From Rhyacophila brunnea (lineage: Eukaryota; Arthropoda; Insecta; Trichoptera; Rhyacophilidae), in NCBI GenBank assembly GCA_022495005.1, contig JAGYXB010000437.1, positions 1,116,001 through 1,180,000 of the forward strand: a stretch of DNA of 64,000 nucleotides. Reading direction: 5' to 3'. Shown piece after piece: positions 1 to 11,707 of the stretch (its first letter is position 1; each line of letters starts with the position of its first letter). The notes under the pieces are model-generated. The model was not told where the DNA came from. It saw only the letters and a list, made by a program, of their open reading frames with translations, and made no database searches. The translations under genes and the position numbers were made by a program.

Positions 1-330
1 ATTATTTTTGACTGTATAAATTACGAATAATGATTTATTAAAATGTCACTCTAATATATGTTTCCAGTCTGTTACCATCGCTGTCTCTATATCGCTTCGC
101 CCAACATCTGATTGTACCGAGATGCAGTCCTCGGATCCGTACCTATCATAAGTTTAGTATTGTAACATAACTGCTGTAACATACTATTACGCCTAATAAA
201 ACTCGCTCCTGTATACATCTTCGACTTCTTCATCATCATCCTCAACACCATAACCTACGACACATCGACAACTCCCAAAGTGATAACCAAGACACATCAT
301 ACACCACAGTGGTGACCTCTCCATCGTCAG
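1..330 (+). mobile_element. Possible LTR remnant
   Basis: A TATAAAT-like box near 15 is followed about 180 bp later by an AATAAA signal (about 195-200) and a CATCATCATCCTCAACAC stretch. A similar arrangement, including ATCATCATCCTCAACCTACA, is present in reverse at 59800-60010. The repeated order promoter, AATAAA, CATC-rich tract looks like R-U5 of an LTR retrotransposon, but no TG...CA ends or coding region were confirmed. Confidence 0.3.
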
Positions 331-1258
331 AAGGACATCACCACACTTATATTGGGTTATCTATTGAATAATTCCATCAATGGTACAGGGTTTTAAAATT
401 ATTTGAAATTATAAAAAACCTTAGATATATTTTCCATTATTGCCCCTAAATCTTCAATTCCTTAGTAATAGAATTCTCTCTTCTTATCATGTTCATTAAA
501 TTATTATCGTTTTGAACATAAGCTTCTGTACTAAACCAATTTCCTTTGTTATGGTTTTGTAAATTTCGAAAATGATTGTAAGTAATATTATGTTGTCAAG
601 TCAGAAGAATAGCATGATGAATGTGTCACGACGTCCCATCAAATTCCCATTAAACAGACATACTAGATAAAATCGTTGAATTTTTTTAAATGTGTTTTAC
701 GAATTGAACAACCTGCACCCAACCTAATTATCACGATTTTATGTACATGGTATGCTTTTAATTTCTAATGTTCGCTTTTTAAAATAAATCAATAAATTTT
801 AATTTGAGTAGATACCTATATTATGATGAAAATTTTATTTTATATAATATTATTAATTGAACAAATATAGGTTATGTGACAATATATATGTCATGTATAT
901 TATACTATTAAAAATGTTTTTTCACAGTTACATTTATAATATTATTGAATCTCCTTCGGCAATGCTGAAACCATCTTCGGATGGTTTCATAACTAGGAGT
1001 TGCTTAAATTAAATTTTAAATGTTTCTGTACACATTTGATTAGTTGTATGATAGTAGCATATCATTACTTAAATTTAATGTTCTGCCTGTGAGCCATTTT
1101 CATTTACACGAACGTCAGCCAGTAATAGTTTCAGGTAAAAACAAAGCTATCGATAAGTGAGAGAGAGTGATGATTATATACTAGTATTGTCATCATCTGC
1201 AACTCACCAGAATTCATAGAATAGGAGACAGTACAGCTATATTTCTAAATTTGCAATT
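331..1258. other. AT-rich intergenic DNA, nothing recognised
   Basis: No reading frame, repeat pair or RNA-like structure was recognised here. Confidence 0.5.
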
Positions 1259-1261
1259 TTA

Positions 1262-1440
1262 GGCTTTTTTTCACATGGCGCGTGTCTCGCCGCGAGTGAA
1301 GTGGACACCTCAATGAGGTCATCTGTTACTCGACTGTGCGCGATAGTCGTTACGGCGTGAGTGCGTGTGGAAGGCTAAATGAGGTCACATGTAGATACCT
1401 GGAATACGCGCGAGTCAAAACGCGCCATGTAGACAATGCC
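1262..1440. mobile_element. Short MITE with TTA target duplication
   Basis: Ends GGCTTTTTTTCACATGGCGCG and CGCGCCATGTAGACAATGCC are imperfect inverted repeats, and TTA occurs immediately on both sides (1259-1261 and 1441-1443). A TTA duplication with G-rich starts suggests a PIF/Harbinger-type non-autonomous element. The interior is GC-richer than its flanks and non-coding. Confidence 0.65.
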
Positions 1441-1663
1441 TTAATTACCATAGGCATTACGATTTAATCGTCTTTCTAAAATAAATACCCCTCAATCCCA
1501 AGTTCTCGTTTATTGATTTGGCCGTTTACTTACTTTTGTAAAAACAGAATGCTTTTTATAAATTTTTGCATGTTTACTTTCCACTAAGTACCTACCTATT
1601 TTTATTTTATTACGTTTCATAATATCATGTTGCAAAGATCTTGGATTTTGACTTAACTTAGTA

Positions 1664-2330
1664 ATTCTTCTTCTTCTTTGGCCATATCCGCCCCTTAACT
1701 GGAACATATGGACACCACGCGGCACCTCCAAGAATCCCTGTCACTCGCCAGTCTTCTTGCTTCGTTCCAGGTCGAAACAGCATCCCGTAGCTCCGCCATA
1801 TACACTCTGTAGATTGTATTTAGCGGCCTTCCAGGTCGCCGAAATCCGTTCGGCTTGAAGAACAGGCAAGTCAGGTTAAAGTTCTCTTCTGGCATCCGCA
1901 GCACGTGGCCGAGCCAGGTCCAACGTCGCCTCTTCACTTTCAGCGTGATGAGAGGCTGCTTGGTGCGTTCTCTTATCTCCTCGTCGTAAAGTCATACCCA
2001 CCGCACACCCAGTATTCATCGCAAACATCTGTTTTCGAAGCTCAGTATACAGTTGCTCTGAGCCTTCGTAAGGTGCCATGATTCGCTACATTAAAGCAGT
2101 ACCGTCAGAATGCATGCGTCGAATAGGCGGCATTTAGTTTTAACCGAGTACAATCGTGAGTCTCAGACATTCCGCATCAAGTTAAATGTTGCTCCAGAAA
2201 TTCCCATTCGGATAGCGAACCCATTCTGCAAAATGCCATCTCCCGTGATGTGTACCCCCAAGTACTTGAAGCTGTCGACGCTCTCGATGTTTTGTCCATC
2301 GCTAAGTGGACTAAGCTAATGTGTACACCC
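1664..2330 (-). pseudogene. Non-LTR retrotransposon reverse transcriptase C-terminal region, decayed
   Basis: On the minus strand, translation in shifting frames gives IESVDSFKYLGVHIT, then CILTVLL*CSESWHLTKAQ, then RRRWTWLGHVLRMPEENF. These are, in order, the segments following the reverse transcriptase catalytic domain in RTE-like LINE elements. Frameshifts and stops make it a dead 5'-truncated copy. A related piece in the other orientation lies at 18400-18535. The clade assignment is tentative. Confidence 0.75.
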
Positions 2331-2934
2331 AGTATTCGTAATTCTCTATCATGTTAATAAATAAATATATAAGTAAAATCGAATAATATTAATAAATAAT
2401 AAAAATGTGGTAAAAAAATTACCAATTTAATTGGTATTATATGAATAGTTAAATGAGAATATACATACAGCCTTCAACTCAACAGATAAGGCTCTATTTA
2501 GATTTATCTAGACTGTGCCGCAAAAGGAAATGAGCCAAGTTTGAAGACACTCGAACGGATTCGATCGTTTTCGAAGGTTTAATGTTTCTAGCATTCAGCT
2601 AAGTCCTATTTATTATGGTGATTTGTGATGGGCCTCGGATGTTAGAACAGCCGTTCATGTTACTTACTAATTGAAAAGTTCCCATAAATGATCGATATTT
2701 CTGAACACTCACGAGGATTATTAATCATTATTTTGTCAGCGTGATAGGAAAAGTGTCTAACTTCAAAAATAAACAATTGATATAAGCTAAGTATAAAAGC
2801 TGTACAAGTGTCAAATAAGTTAACGTAATTAATCTGGCACAGTTACTACTTATTTATTTATTCGTGAAAAAGATTTCAATTAAGCAACTGCTATTGTGAG
2901 CATTTAATTGTAACATTGGGTTTCTTTCCATAGA
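2331..2934. other. AT-rich spacer, nothing recognised
   Basis: No feature is supported between the LINE remnant and the SINE. Confidence 0.5.
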
Positions 2935-3085
2935 CTCATAAGCCCGTAGTCCAGTTCGTAAAGGGCTGACCCTTTATTAGGAGGCACGAGCTCGATTCTC
3001 GGTGAGGTCACAATATATTTATGAGATTTTCTCAAAGTCTGGGTATTTGTGATTGTTTCTCTTATATATATATATATATTTTTAT
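2935..3085 (+). mobile_element. tRNA-derived SINE (family B), diverged copy
   Basis: A tRNA-like head (CCCGTAGTCCAGTTCGTAAAGGGCTG ending in a degenerate B box, GCTCGATTCTCGG) is followed by a body TGAGATTTTCTC...GGGTATTTGTGATTG and a TA-rich tail. The same body follows the better-preserved head at 45968-46170. Confidence 0.6.
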
Positions 3086-3190
3086 CACGGGCATCATAGA
3101 CTGTTGTAGTATTAAAAAAGGATATAATTTGAAAGAAAACATTTGGTGTTTAAGACACAATAGAAGGTCACGTTTGAAAATGCTATGCAT

Positions 3191-3775
3191 GCAGCAGGGG
3201 CGAAAGGTGGAGGTAAGCTGTTATGATTCGCCATAAATAGTGCACAATTAAACTTTGTCGGTCATACGTATTTGTTTTCATTGACATGACTACAATTTAC
3301 AGATGGTGTTGGTTAGTTTTTAAAATTCAATTAGACCCTGCGAAACCAAGCTGTAATAAATAATAGTCAAAAAATACTCGACTATCTATAAAATATTAAA
3401 AATTATGAAATTAAATCAAACATAACTTTGAATATTTTATAGATAGAATAATATTTTTTTTTGAAAGTTTGCCTTAATGCTTAATCGATTTAAAAAAAAT
3501 GAACCAACAATATGTGTAATATGTATTCTTAATCCAACGAAGAGTAGGAAGTTTGAATGAAAAAGTGTGCAAAATTTTGTCGTATTGCCCAAAGTATATA
3601 CCAAAACTATTATGGTTTCGTTTAGGCAGGGTTCAATTATTTTTAAAAACTAACCAACACCATCTGTAAATTGTGGTCTTAGTTCAATAAAAACAAATAC
3701 GTATGACTAACAAAGTTTAATGTGCATTATTTATGGCGGATCTCAGCCTACCTACACCCTTCGCTATTGTCAGGT
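3191..3775. mobile_element. MITE with about 150 bp inverted arms (GGCGAAGGGTG family)
   Basis: The left arm (GGGCGAAAGGTGGAGGTAAG ... GATGGTGTTGGTTAG) reappears inverted on the right (CTAACCAACACCATC ... CCTACCTACACCCTTCGC). The arms also share an inner AAATACGTATGAC segment. A second copy interrupted by a SINE lies at 45588-46418, and a left-end fragment at 58548-58620. No transposase is present. Confidence 0.7.
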
Positions 3776-3779
3776 GCCC

Positions 3780-4515
3780 ACTAATATACTGTTAAAAATA
3801 TTATTACTGTTTTCGTATTTGAATGCTTTGGCTCATCCCAATAATAATATTGAATATACATTTACATGACATTACATCACGGAATGGTTTATTTTTTATT
3901 TTTAAAAGAAATGATTATCAGCCACTTATTTACTATAGTAGGTGGATATTCTACAGCCACTGTAGGCATTATAAACCAAAATAAATATTTTTTTAAGAAA
4001 AAATAAATAATTAAATTAAGGGTGTTTAATTTGCAATTTAACTTCCGTATTCTGTAATATAATACGAAACCACTCGAGACGAAAGTGCTTCAACATAATG
4101 AATAAAATTAATTATACAACTTAGCTCTTTAATGTGGTTACTATATAAATTTAACAAAGTGTTATTTTGGTGGGTTCTTAACATATAATTACTTTTTTTA
4201 AGTGCAATTAAAAATAAATAAAAATACATTGAAATCAAAAATGAATAACGTATGTTATTTACTAATTTTATAACTTTTATCTAAGTGAAAAATGACGATT
4301 GTACTAATGACTTAATAAGTTGATCGGGTCCAAGCCTAGAGGGGTATTTTTAACCCCTTTCAGTGGCGATTTTTTTGACGCAAATGAAGCTAATGGTTTG
4401 TGAGAAGACATAAAAAAGGCATCAAAATAGTTCAAACCAGTCGTATAATAATTATCAAATAATTATGAGTACCAAAATCTTACAAATTGAATGTAAAATA
4501 TTACTTAAAACATAA
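3780..4515. other. AT-rich spacer, nothing recognised
   Basis: No feature is supported. The short minus-strand frame at 4038-4238 is AT-rich and has no recognisable motif. Confidence 0.45.
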
Positions 4516-4519
4516 CAAA

Positions 4520-5131
4520 ACGGCGGAGAATTTTTCTTTCAAAGATGTTCAGGGCTCGTTCATTTCGCAGAGTTAATGTCCAGGTTTCCGATGCGTAGGT
4601 GAGCACTGGCTTTACATTTAGTTCGGCGAGATAGTATGCGGGACCTAAAATGTCTTAACAGTCCAAAGTAGCATTTATTCGCAGACATGATTCTCTTGTT
4701 GATTTCTTCTGTAATATCATTATGTCGAGTTACAAGAGATACAGGGTATATGAAACTGTCGACCGTATCAAACTTGTATGCACTAATATCTAACTTTGGT
4801 GCGACTTCTCGTGGTGTGACATAGACAGGCATGTATTTAGTTTTTGCCTCGTTTATTTGTAAACCCATTCTTTTAGCAGAGGCTTCTAGTGCTATGAATG
4901 CCTTTTTCAGTGCCAATTCTGATATGATAATGATGTCGATATCATCGGCATACGCCAGCAGCTGCACAGGCTTAGTAAATATGGTGCCGCTGCCACGGGC
5001 ATCAATCTTTGCATTCCGTATTGCCTTTTCTAGCGCAATATTGAAAAGAAGGCATGCCAGAGCGTCACCTTGCCTGAGGCCATTCAGTGATATAAATGGC
5101 TCGGATATTTCCGCTTGATCGTTTGTCGCTT
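4520..5131 (-). pseudogene. Non-LTR reverse transcriptase fragment with YADD motif
   Basis: The minus-strand translation contains the reverse transcriptase block LRQGDALACLLFNIALEKA, then the catalytic box QLLAYADDIDII, then MGLQINEAKTKYM and a KFDTVDSFIY segment. This is the usual order in RTE-like LINE polymerases: fingers/palm, catalytic YADD, then the post-catalytic region. The piece starts abruptly at 5131, where another MITE begins (5136). It is truncated and carries no endonuclease domain. Base use is less AT-rich than the flanks, as expected for former coding DNA. Confidence 0.85.
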
Positions 5132-5135
5132 GTCG

Positions 5136-5406
5136 TATAGTACTGACATAAAATTCATGTCTAAATAAAACACTGTTCTTGTCGGTTTACATTTTACAGG
5201 AAGCCAGCAGCAAACAAATTTAAAAAATAGCCGATATACGGAATTATTTGTTAGGTTAGTTTAGGTTTTCATTCTTGATTTTTTGCCAAAATCAGCTATG
5301 AAAATTGAATTAATAATAAAACTGGAGACCGTTTTTCTTAGAAAATAGGAAAGCTCACGGCGAACTGTGCCACGGCGAAATGTTTTACGTATAATATACA
5401 TGTAAC
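5136..5406. mobile_element. MITE ending in ACATGTAACC (family M2), copy 1
   Basis: It begins at GTACTGACATAAAATTC and ends at TACGTATAATATACATGTAACC-like sequence. It matches 47806-48101 along its length and 48205-48382 over its right half. The right end (ACATGTAACC, plus an internal CACGGCGAAATG) resembles the Mutator-type MITEs at 8096, 29671 and 38520, so it may be a relative. No target duplication could be identified. Confidence 0.6.
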
Positions 5407-5520
5407 CGCCGAAGCGAACATTCGCTTTCTCTCTCTTTCGTTCAAGATGAGTGCATCCAAAAATAATATAAGAGGTACTATAGTTGCTTTCAAGTGATAT
5501 ACCTAGTAAGTACCATATTT

Positions 5521-5972
5521 TACCACTTTTTTATTAGCTCGTATTCTTGTTTGTCCGGTACAGATTTTTTCTTATGTGTCCGGTACAAATTTTTTATTAT
5601 TTGACCATGATTTGTATTGGACAATTGAAGATTTTTAACTTCCCGACTAGCTAGACATTTGAAACTTTTAAAATATATCAGAACACGACGAAAATGCATT
5701 ATTTTAATACTTTTATCCATCTTTAAGCAGAATTGAATTCATTTTCAATTAATTCTGTTTTGTATGGAAAGTCCGTAAAAAGTAAAACATTATTATTGGT
5801 TGCTAGGGGGGTCTGAGCAACTAAATTATTAATATATACGGGCGTTACTATGGAAATCAATATGAAATGTTAGAATGACGTTTCAGTATTCTATATTTAT
5901 ATGATTCAACAGAACTTTTACAAACGTGGTATATAAAACCTTTCACGGTTGTTTTTTTATCGTAATATATTC
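5521..5972. mobile_element. MITE with TACCACGTTTTT ends, copy 1
   Basis: This is one of three copies (also about 10566-11065 and 14246-14709). Shared internal landmarks are ACTAGCTAGACATTTGAAAC, ATTGGTTGCTA and ATATGATTCAACAGAA. The left end TACCACTTTTTTATTAG is inverted at the right as AACGTGGTATATA. It is non-coding. Confidence 0.65.
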
Positions 5973-5974
5973 TT

Positions 5975-7380
5975 GGGTTTCCACCGCGTGTACTTTTTTC
6001 TTCTTTCCGCGACGTTTCTGGCTTTCTTGATAATGGCATCTGCCACGAGCCCGAAACATCGAGGAAAGATAAGGAGTACACGAAGTATAAACCCAAAAAT
6101 CTAGTAGATACGAAATAAATGTGGTCTCAAACAATCCGTGACGAGAAAGCGACAGTGATATCCATGTTCGCGAATGTTCATGGCCAAAAAAAAATGCTAG
6201 ATTTTTCAAAATTTAAAAAGTGCATTATTCTGCCCGTTCATAAAACAATCTTTCTCATCTACAAAATACCATGAGTTTCTAGAGATTGCTATCTTCTTGG
6301 CAGCTCATATATCAGGAAGTAGCTTTGATATTTCGTCAAATCCACCTTTTGACAAAAAGAGAAATCGCGATGATTTTATTCATTGTTTCTAAAAAGTTTT
6401 TTTTACCAGCAAAATAATAAAAACGTTGTCTCTCAATCACCTTCATAATGAATAGCATTCAGCAAAATGGCGTCTGCCTTTATGAATACGTGATTGGTTG
6501 AAATTCATTATTTGACGCTGTTTGAAAATTCAAAAAGTGCACAGAAACTGGCATAGAAAATACGTCATAATTATTAATATTGTTATTAAAAGAACAAAGC
6601 TCGACGAAGAAATATTTTGTGTTTGACAACCACAAAATAACACACGGAAGAAGTTTTAGCACAGGGAACTCAGTAATGATGGTAATTGAAATACCTAACG
6701 GGTAAGGAGAAGCAGGCAACCGATCTCGAGTAAGGAGGAATACGGGATAAATGTAAACACGTGTCAAGAATACGTCACACGTCAAATACTGACAATGCTA
6801 TCGGTATATGCATTGACGCTCATTTAATTTTGGTGTATTACACACACTATTGCACGTCCATAATGCGTGGTTCATTTTCGTAGGACACTCACATATTCAA
6901 AACCCTGCGTCAAACTTTACTTTATTTGGTATACCTATAGGCTATCGAAATTTGATTTATTATCTGTTTTGTCTTTAGCCACCATTGTGTATGTAACATT
7001 TTATTTATAAATTAGCTGGTACAAAACGTTGATTTTCAAAAAAGTCTTTTAGAATATCTTGACTTTATTTTATTGTGAGACGCTTCTATTTGAGTTATCG
7101 AAAAATGCTAGATTTACCGCTATACGGCATATTATGTGAATTTTGCAAGCTAGGTATATATTAAAAACACTAGATTTGGTAAGAAAAATGCTTAGTTGGC
7201 AACTCTGTTCGCAAGGTGATCAGCTATATTAGAATAAATTGTGGATACTATACATGCAGAAGGGATTATAATAATGTATTATATCTACTCAAAATGATAC
7301 GCAATTATAAGTGAAAAAAATAAACCACTGATCAACTTTAATAATTAATACTTTGAAAATACACAATTTGAAGATCTCAT
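5975..7380. other. Intergenic DNA, nothing recognised
   Basis: Short open frames at 5857-6209 and 6480-6785 (minus) have no motif, conserved composition or neighbouring coding signals, and are treated as chance. Confidence 0.45.
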
Positions 7381-7390
7381 GCATAATATA

Positions 7391-7592
7391 CACACTAGAA
7401 AAAAATCATTTTGTAGAAAAAATACGACACCCGACGGATTCGCACCAGTATGCTTTTCCAATTAAGCTACGGGAATCTTATTGAATCACGACAATTTTTA
7501 ACTAGTAGTTGTTACATGAAATGCTTATCGATAAATAGGTTCAAGGTTGGATGTCGTACTTTTTTCTACAAAATAATTTTTTTCTAGTGTGC
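7391..7592. repeat. SINE-derived hairpin (family A)
   Basis: About 42 bp at 7391-7433 (CACTAGAAAAAAATCA...ATACGACACC) recur inverted at 7552-7592 (ATGTCGTAC...TTTCTAGTGTG). The left part looks like the reversed 3' half of SINE family A, including a reversed tRNA-like segment (CGGATTCGCACCAGTATG). It could be two SINE pieces joined head to head, or inverted duplication of one. Confidence 0.55.
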
Positions 7593-7917
7593 AGAAGATG
7601 TTTTCTATTTATGTATATTCGGTATATAGAATGTTACATTTTCCTAACACAACGCAATTCTAGAAAAGTGATACTTACGTTATAATTATTTTTTACTAAA
7701 TAGGTAGGTACGCTAGTGATTGGAATTTATGGTGTTTATTTTATTTTTTATCGTGGTAGTTTAAAAATTTGTCAAAACCTGAGACCTTCAAGTCTCTAAA
7801 ACCGTCACTACACCTACACCTACCCTTTCAAAATTAACAAAAATTAAAAACTAATTGTCCATTCTACCATCCCCATGTTTGGTGCCTTGTTTGGTAGAGT
7901 TTCATTTGAAGAGGTAA

Positions 7918-8561
7918 ACAAGGGATAAAAGATTTAATGTCCTCATGGGAAGAAACGATTCGCAGCACTATGATGAATTTGTTGTTTTGGAGGACATTGT
8001 ACGTAATATAGCAGTACGTAACAATGCCCTAAATACGAACAGCTGCAAATTGCGGATATGTGAGAATGTCGACGAATTGAAAGGTGCCCTGGTGGCGTAT
8101 CCGGAAATTTGTACGTAAACTGTTCACCGCAGGACATTATTTTATTCGTGCGCCGCAGTACGTGAATGATTTCGTGTAACATTTAATCAAACGACGAGTT
8201 TTTCGTAGAACATTTCACCGTGGAGTATATTTATTTTGTACGCATGCTACAACATGTGGAGATATACTATGTTACGTTAGGTTATGTTAGGGTTAATCTA
8301 ACTAGAACATTACTATTTGCAAACTATCGCCGCATTTTGTAAGATACGTACAAATGCATTCCACGGTGAAATGTTCAACGAAGAACTCGTCATTTGATAA
8401 AATGTTATACGAACTCATGTTTCACGTACTACGGCGCACGAATAAGTATCCCACGATGAGCTGCATACGTACAACTTACGTGTAACCCCCTGGTGGTGGG
8501 CAAGACGGAAGAGCTTGGAAAAATTGTAAAGTTCTTTAACAGAATAGGAGTGAGGACCTGA
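7918..8561 (+). pseudogene. Unidentified reading frame interrupted by a MITE
   Basis: A frame open from 7918 (first ATG 7945) reads MGRNDSQHYDEFVVL, then CKLRICENVDELKGALV, and reaches the MITE target duplication at 8087-8095. After the element and the second copy of the 9-bp target (8488-8496), the same frame resumes with GKTEELGKIVKFFNRIGVRT and stops at 8559-8561. Together the flanks would span about 80 codons without a stop, which is improbable by chance in such AT-rich DNA. The charged, balanced composition is protein-like. I do not recognise the family. It could be an exon, a decayed gene or a piece of a retroelement gag/ORF1. The upstream boundary is only a stop codon (7915-7917). Confidence 0.55.
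8096..8487. mobile_element. Mutator-type MITE with 9-bp target duplication, copy A
   Basis: Imperfect palindrome. The ends CGTATCCGGAAATTTGTACG and, inverted, GGTTACACGTAAGTTGTACG align over 22 bp. The flanks CCCTGGTGG (8087-8095) and CCCTGGTGG (8488-8496) are an exact 9-bp duplication, as for Mutator-like elements. The centre carries two imperfect TTAGG units (near 8274-8293). Other copies are at 29671-30461 and 38520-39291. Confidence 0.85.
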
Positions 8562-8564
8562 TTC

Positions 8565-9520
8565 TCGGATCCTCTTCTAGATGAGAAGAAGCGATATGCC
8601 AGCGAGTCGCAGTAAAATCATAAAAAAAATAATTATGTAAAATGTAAAACTGATTTTTATTAGAAACATTAGGTGATTTTAGCAATAGTTATAAATTTGT
8701 GACTGATTTATAAATTATAAATAATATGTTATAGAAAATTCACTTTGACGCAAACCAAAATGCGTTTCGGAATTATTATTAAAATTTCCATCATTACTGA
8801 CATAAAGCAAATGACGTGAAATATCAGCCTACAATGGAATGATTTGCGAATTGGTTGAAATTTTGGAATGATATCCAGTCAACCGCATTCAATAACATTA
8901 TCAGAAATAATTATTTATTTCCAACGAAATAGTTTTACAATGAAATACGTTACACGATAAACCACTTTGACAAATTTAATAATATAAATTCTGTAGAGGA
9001 ATTATTTACAAAAAATGCTACGAGAGCAATATGAAAGTATTGTGGTAACTGTAAAAAATAAAACAATATTATATTAAAAAAAAAATTAGCTTTATGTAAA
9101 AATTAAAAACCGATTTAATAACAGTAATTTGTAACCGAAATTACGATAAAGAATATACTCGTGTATGGTTATCTTTTTTTTGTATTTTTTTCTTATAAAG
9201 ATGCTTTTAGACGTCTGTTCAGTTAAGGTTTCAGTTTTGAAATGGCTGTTATAGTATGTTTTTTTTATTTATAAAATAGAAACACTTCCAGTTTTAGTAT
9301 TTTTTCAGAGTTCACAGATATTTAATCAATACTAACAGAAAATACTTCAAACGGTACACGAAAACAGATTAACAAGATAAGATGACTCGCTCGACCAAAT
9401 AACCAGATGAACTTGCCAAAGGATTAGTTCAGTTGAGGTAGGTATCACATTTGTCACTAGAAACGAATCTTGATAGTGTTAGGTGTTTAGTTTCAAAATA
9501 GAGGACCTGTGTGATCAAAA
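8565..9520. other. AT-rich intergenic DNA, nothing recognised
   Basis: No coding or repeat structure is supported here. Confidence 0.45.
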
Positions 9521-9521
9521 G

Positions 9522-9648
9522 GGCCAGAACTAATCAGACTAAGCTGACTGGCTGTAAGACTGTGAGACACTTTTCAGTTACTAAATCATTTAGTGGTAAT
9601 TAAATTACTTGCCACTCGACCAAGTTACGCAACTAATCCGAACCGGCC
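9522..9648. mobile_element. Short MITE with GGCC ends
   Basis: It starts GGCCAGAACTAATCAGAC and ends CGCAACTAATCCGAACCGGCC. The right arm matches the right end of the longer element at 12753-13419 (CTCGACTAATCCGAACCGGCC), and both share TTTAGTGGTAA-like sequence. It appears to be an internally deleted relative. Confidence 0.5.
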
Positions 9649-9654
9649 TTTAGT

Positions 9655-10425
9655 CTTTAAATTATAAACCTTTATCTACTAAAATACTTGTTGATTATTG
9701 GATTCGCTACCCTTAATAATTAGTAGATATTATTTTAATTTATTTGTTAAGCTTACTTTTTACATAGGTGCTAGCTTAATTCATCGATAATGTTATGGTA
9801 ATCTAATCAATTTCATTATATTAAAGTTTTACGAAGGTATATTTATTACAATCCACAATATTCCATTGAATTTACGGGTATTTTTGTTACATGACTGATC
9901 ATCATTTGATATACACAGAAAGTCGTTTATGGCAATACATTAATACAGGTCGTAAATATATCGAAATAAAACTGCGAATTTTTAGACGTAGTACGCCTGA
10001 CGCACAAAAAAGGCAACGCCACGCAGTTAAAAGCAATAGCGTCCTTAGGAAAGGACTACTACGAAAAACCCTCCTTAAACACGTTGCGAATCCCTTTGAA
10101 ATTATAAATAATGAATTTAAAAATTTTGTTTAGATAAACCATCTTAAAAGTGATTTGCTTGTTTTATTTGCGGTTTTAACGGAATTATAATTTTTTTCTC
10201 ATAGCATGATTAGGTACTGTAACAAGTTGATACTACAGTATAAACAAACCATATCACTGTGAGCTGTAAAGTTTAATAGTTTTTGCAGAAAAACGGCTTG
10301 AAAATAATAACGACAGCTGAAACTTAATAACAACCGTAAAATAATCACGTTAGAGAAGAATACGCATTTGTGCATATTTATAGTTAAGTAGTGGGTATTT
10401 TATTTTGAAATACCATTTACAAATT
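9655..10425. other. Intergenic DNA with one unsupported short frame
   Basis: An 80-codon + strand frame at 9891-10133 is lysine/arginine-rich and matches nothing I recognise. It has no flanking coding signal. Nothing else was seen. Confidence 0.4.
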
Positions 10426-10429
10426 GATT

Positions 10430-11265
10430 CCTTTCTTCAACAGAGAAAAAACTCAAAATAATATCTTGTTCATGACAATGGCGTTTGAAAATTATACACA
10501 ATTCTCATTTCAATGTTAAAGCCTTTATTTTTAAAGTAAATGTGTTTTTAAGTAAACGTGTTTATTACCACGTTTTTCTTAGCTCGTATTCTTGTTTGTC
10601 CAGTGGTTGTTTATCCAGTACAAATCTTGTAATCGATTTTTAACTAACTTCCCGACTAGCTAGACATTTGAAACTTTAAGAATATATCAGAACACGATGC
10701 CAATGCATTCTTTTAATAATTTAGCCATCTTTAAGTAGAATTGAATTCATTTTCTGTTAATTCTCTTTTATATATGAAAAGTTATTTCGGAAGAAATCCG
10801 TAAAAAGTAAAATACTATTATTGGTTGCTAAGGGGATGGTCCTAGCAACTAAATTATTAATATAATTAATATACGTGCGTTACTATAGAAATCAATATGA
10901 AATGTCAAAATGACATTTCAGTATTCTATAATATTTATTCAGTACCTATTTCTATCAAGTACAAAAAAAGTATTTATTAATACATATAATTGTCAAGTCT
11001 ATATGATTCAACAGAAAATTTAAAAACGTGGTATATAAGAAGTTCTTTTTATCTTGTAATTATTTTTTATTTGGTTCAAATGAACATAGCTATGTACAAC
11101 AAAAATTTACAGTTTAACGAATAATCAACCTAGATATTCCGATGTATAATTGTATTAATGATTAATCCCAGAGACGGGGTTATTCGATTTTATGACCCGT
11201 CGAAAAAAAAAAAAAATTTTGTTGATTTATTATAAAGAAAATATCCTTTTATATAATATAAAGGC
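10430..11265. mobile_element. Decayed MITE (CACCAGTTCAATAGGGG family) carrying a nested MITE
   Basis: The left part (CATGACAATGGCGTTTGAAAA) and right part (TTATTCGATTTTATGACCCG) match the intact element at 29811-30183 (AATGGCGTTTGAA, TTATTCGATTTTATGACAC). The two parts are separated by the TACCACG-type MITE at 10566-11065. It has lost clear ends. Confidence 0.55.
10566..11065. mobile_element. MITE with TACCACGTTTTT ends, copy 2
   Basis: It shares ACTAGCTAGACATTTGAAAC, ATTGGTTGCTA and TATATGATTCAACAGAA with the copies at 5521 and 14246. Beyond AACGTGGTATATA it continues with AAGTTCTTTTTAT...TAATTATT, which is also present in copy 3, so the true end lies about 30 bp past the obvious inverted repeat. 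It lies inside an older MITE (10430-11265). Confidence 0.65.
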
Positions 11266-11707
11266 ATTGTCTGTGCTTTTTAGTCGACTATACATGTTGG
11301 TGTAATGATTCGAATGCTGGGGGGATGCCAGGCACTGACATTTTATGCGGTTGATGCTGACTCCGTGGTCTGGTTGCCACCCCTGATCGCACTATTATTC
11401 TCGCTCGGTATATGTTGGGTCACCCGGTCCACGGCACAAAAATGGTTTGGGTTATGAGTGTTTATAACCCAAACTTGTAGTTTATAACAGTTATATAGTG
11501 TATACAGTTTATAACCTATATATCTTAAGTTAGCTGGAGGCTGTTAGGTGGATCGTGGCCTTGGTGGTTCCACTTGTTTTTCTCACTTTGATTGAAGCGA
11601 CTTCCGGTTAGTGACGAGTTATCAACGTGTAAAAACTATAAGCTAACAAGCTCTTTCTACTTTTAATCGCACTGGCGACGGCGATCTTCTTGTCGGACAG
11701 TACACAC

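Noticed and set aside
3064..3080. TA-repeat tract as a promoter TATA element
   Set aside because: It is the microsatellite tail of a SINE; similar (AT)n follows the SINE at 46146-46167.
9891..10133. 80-codon + strand frame as a small gene
   Set aside because: Basic, low-information composition, no signal or motif, no splice or promoter context, and frames of this size occur by chance in the window.
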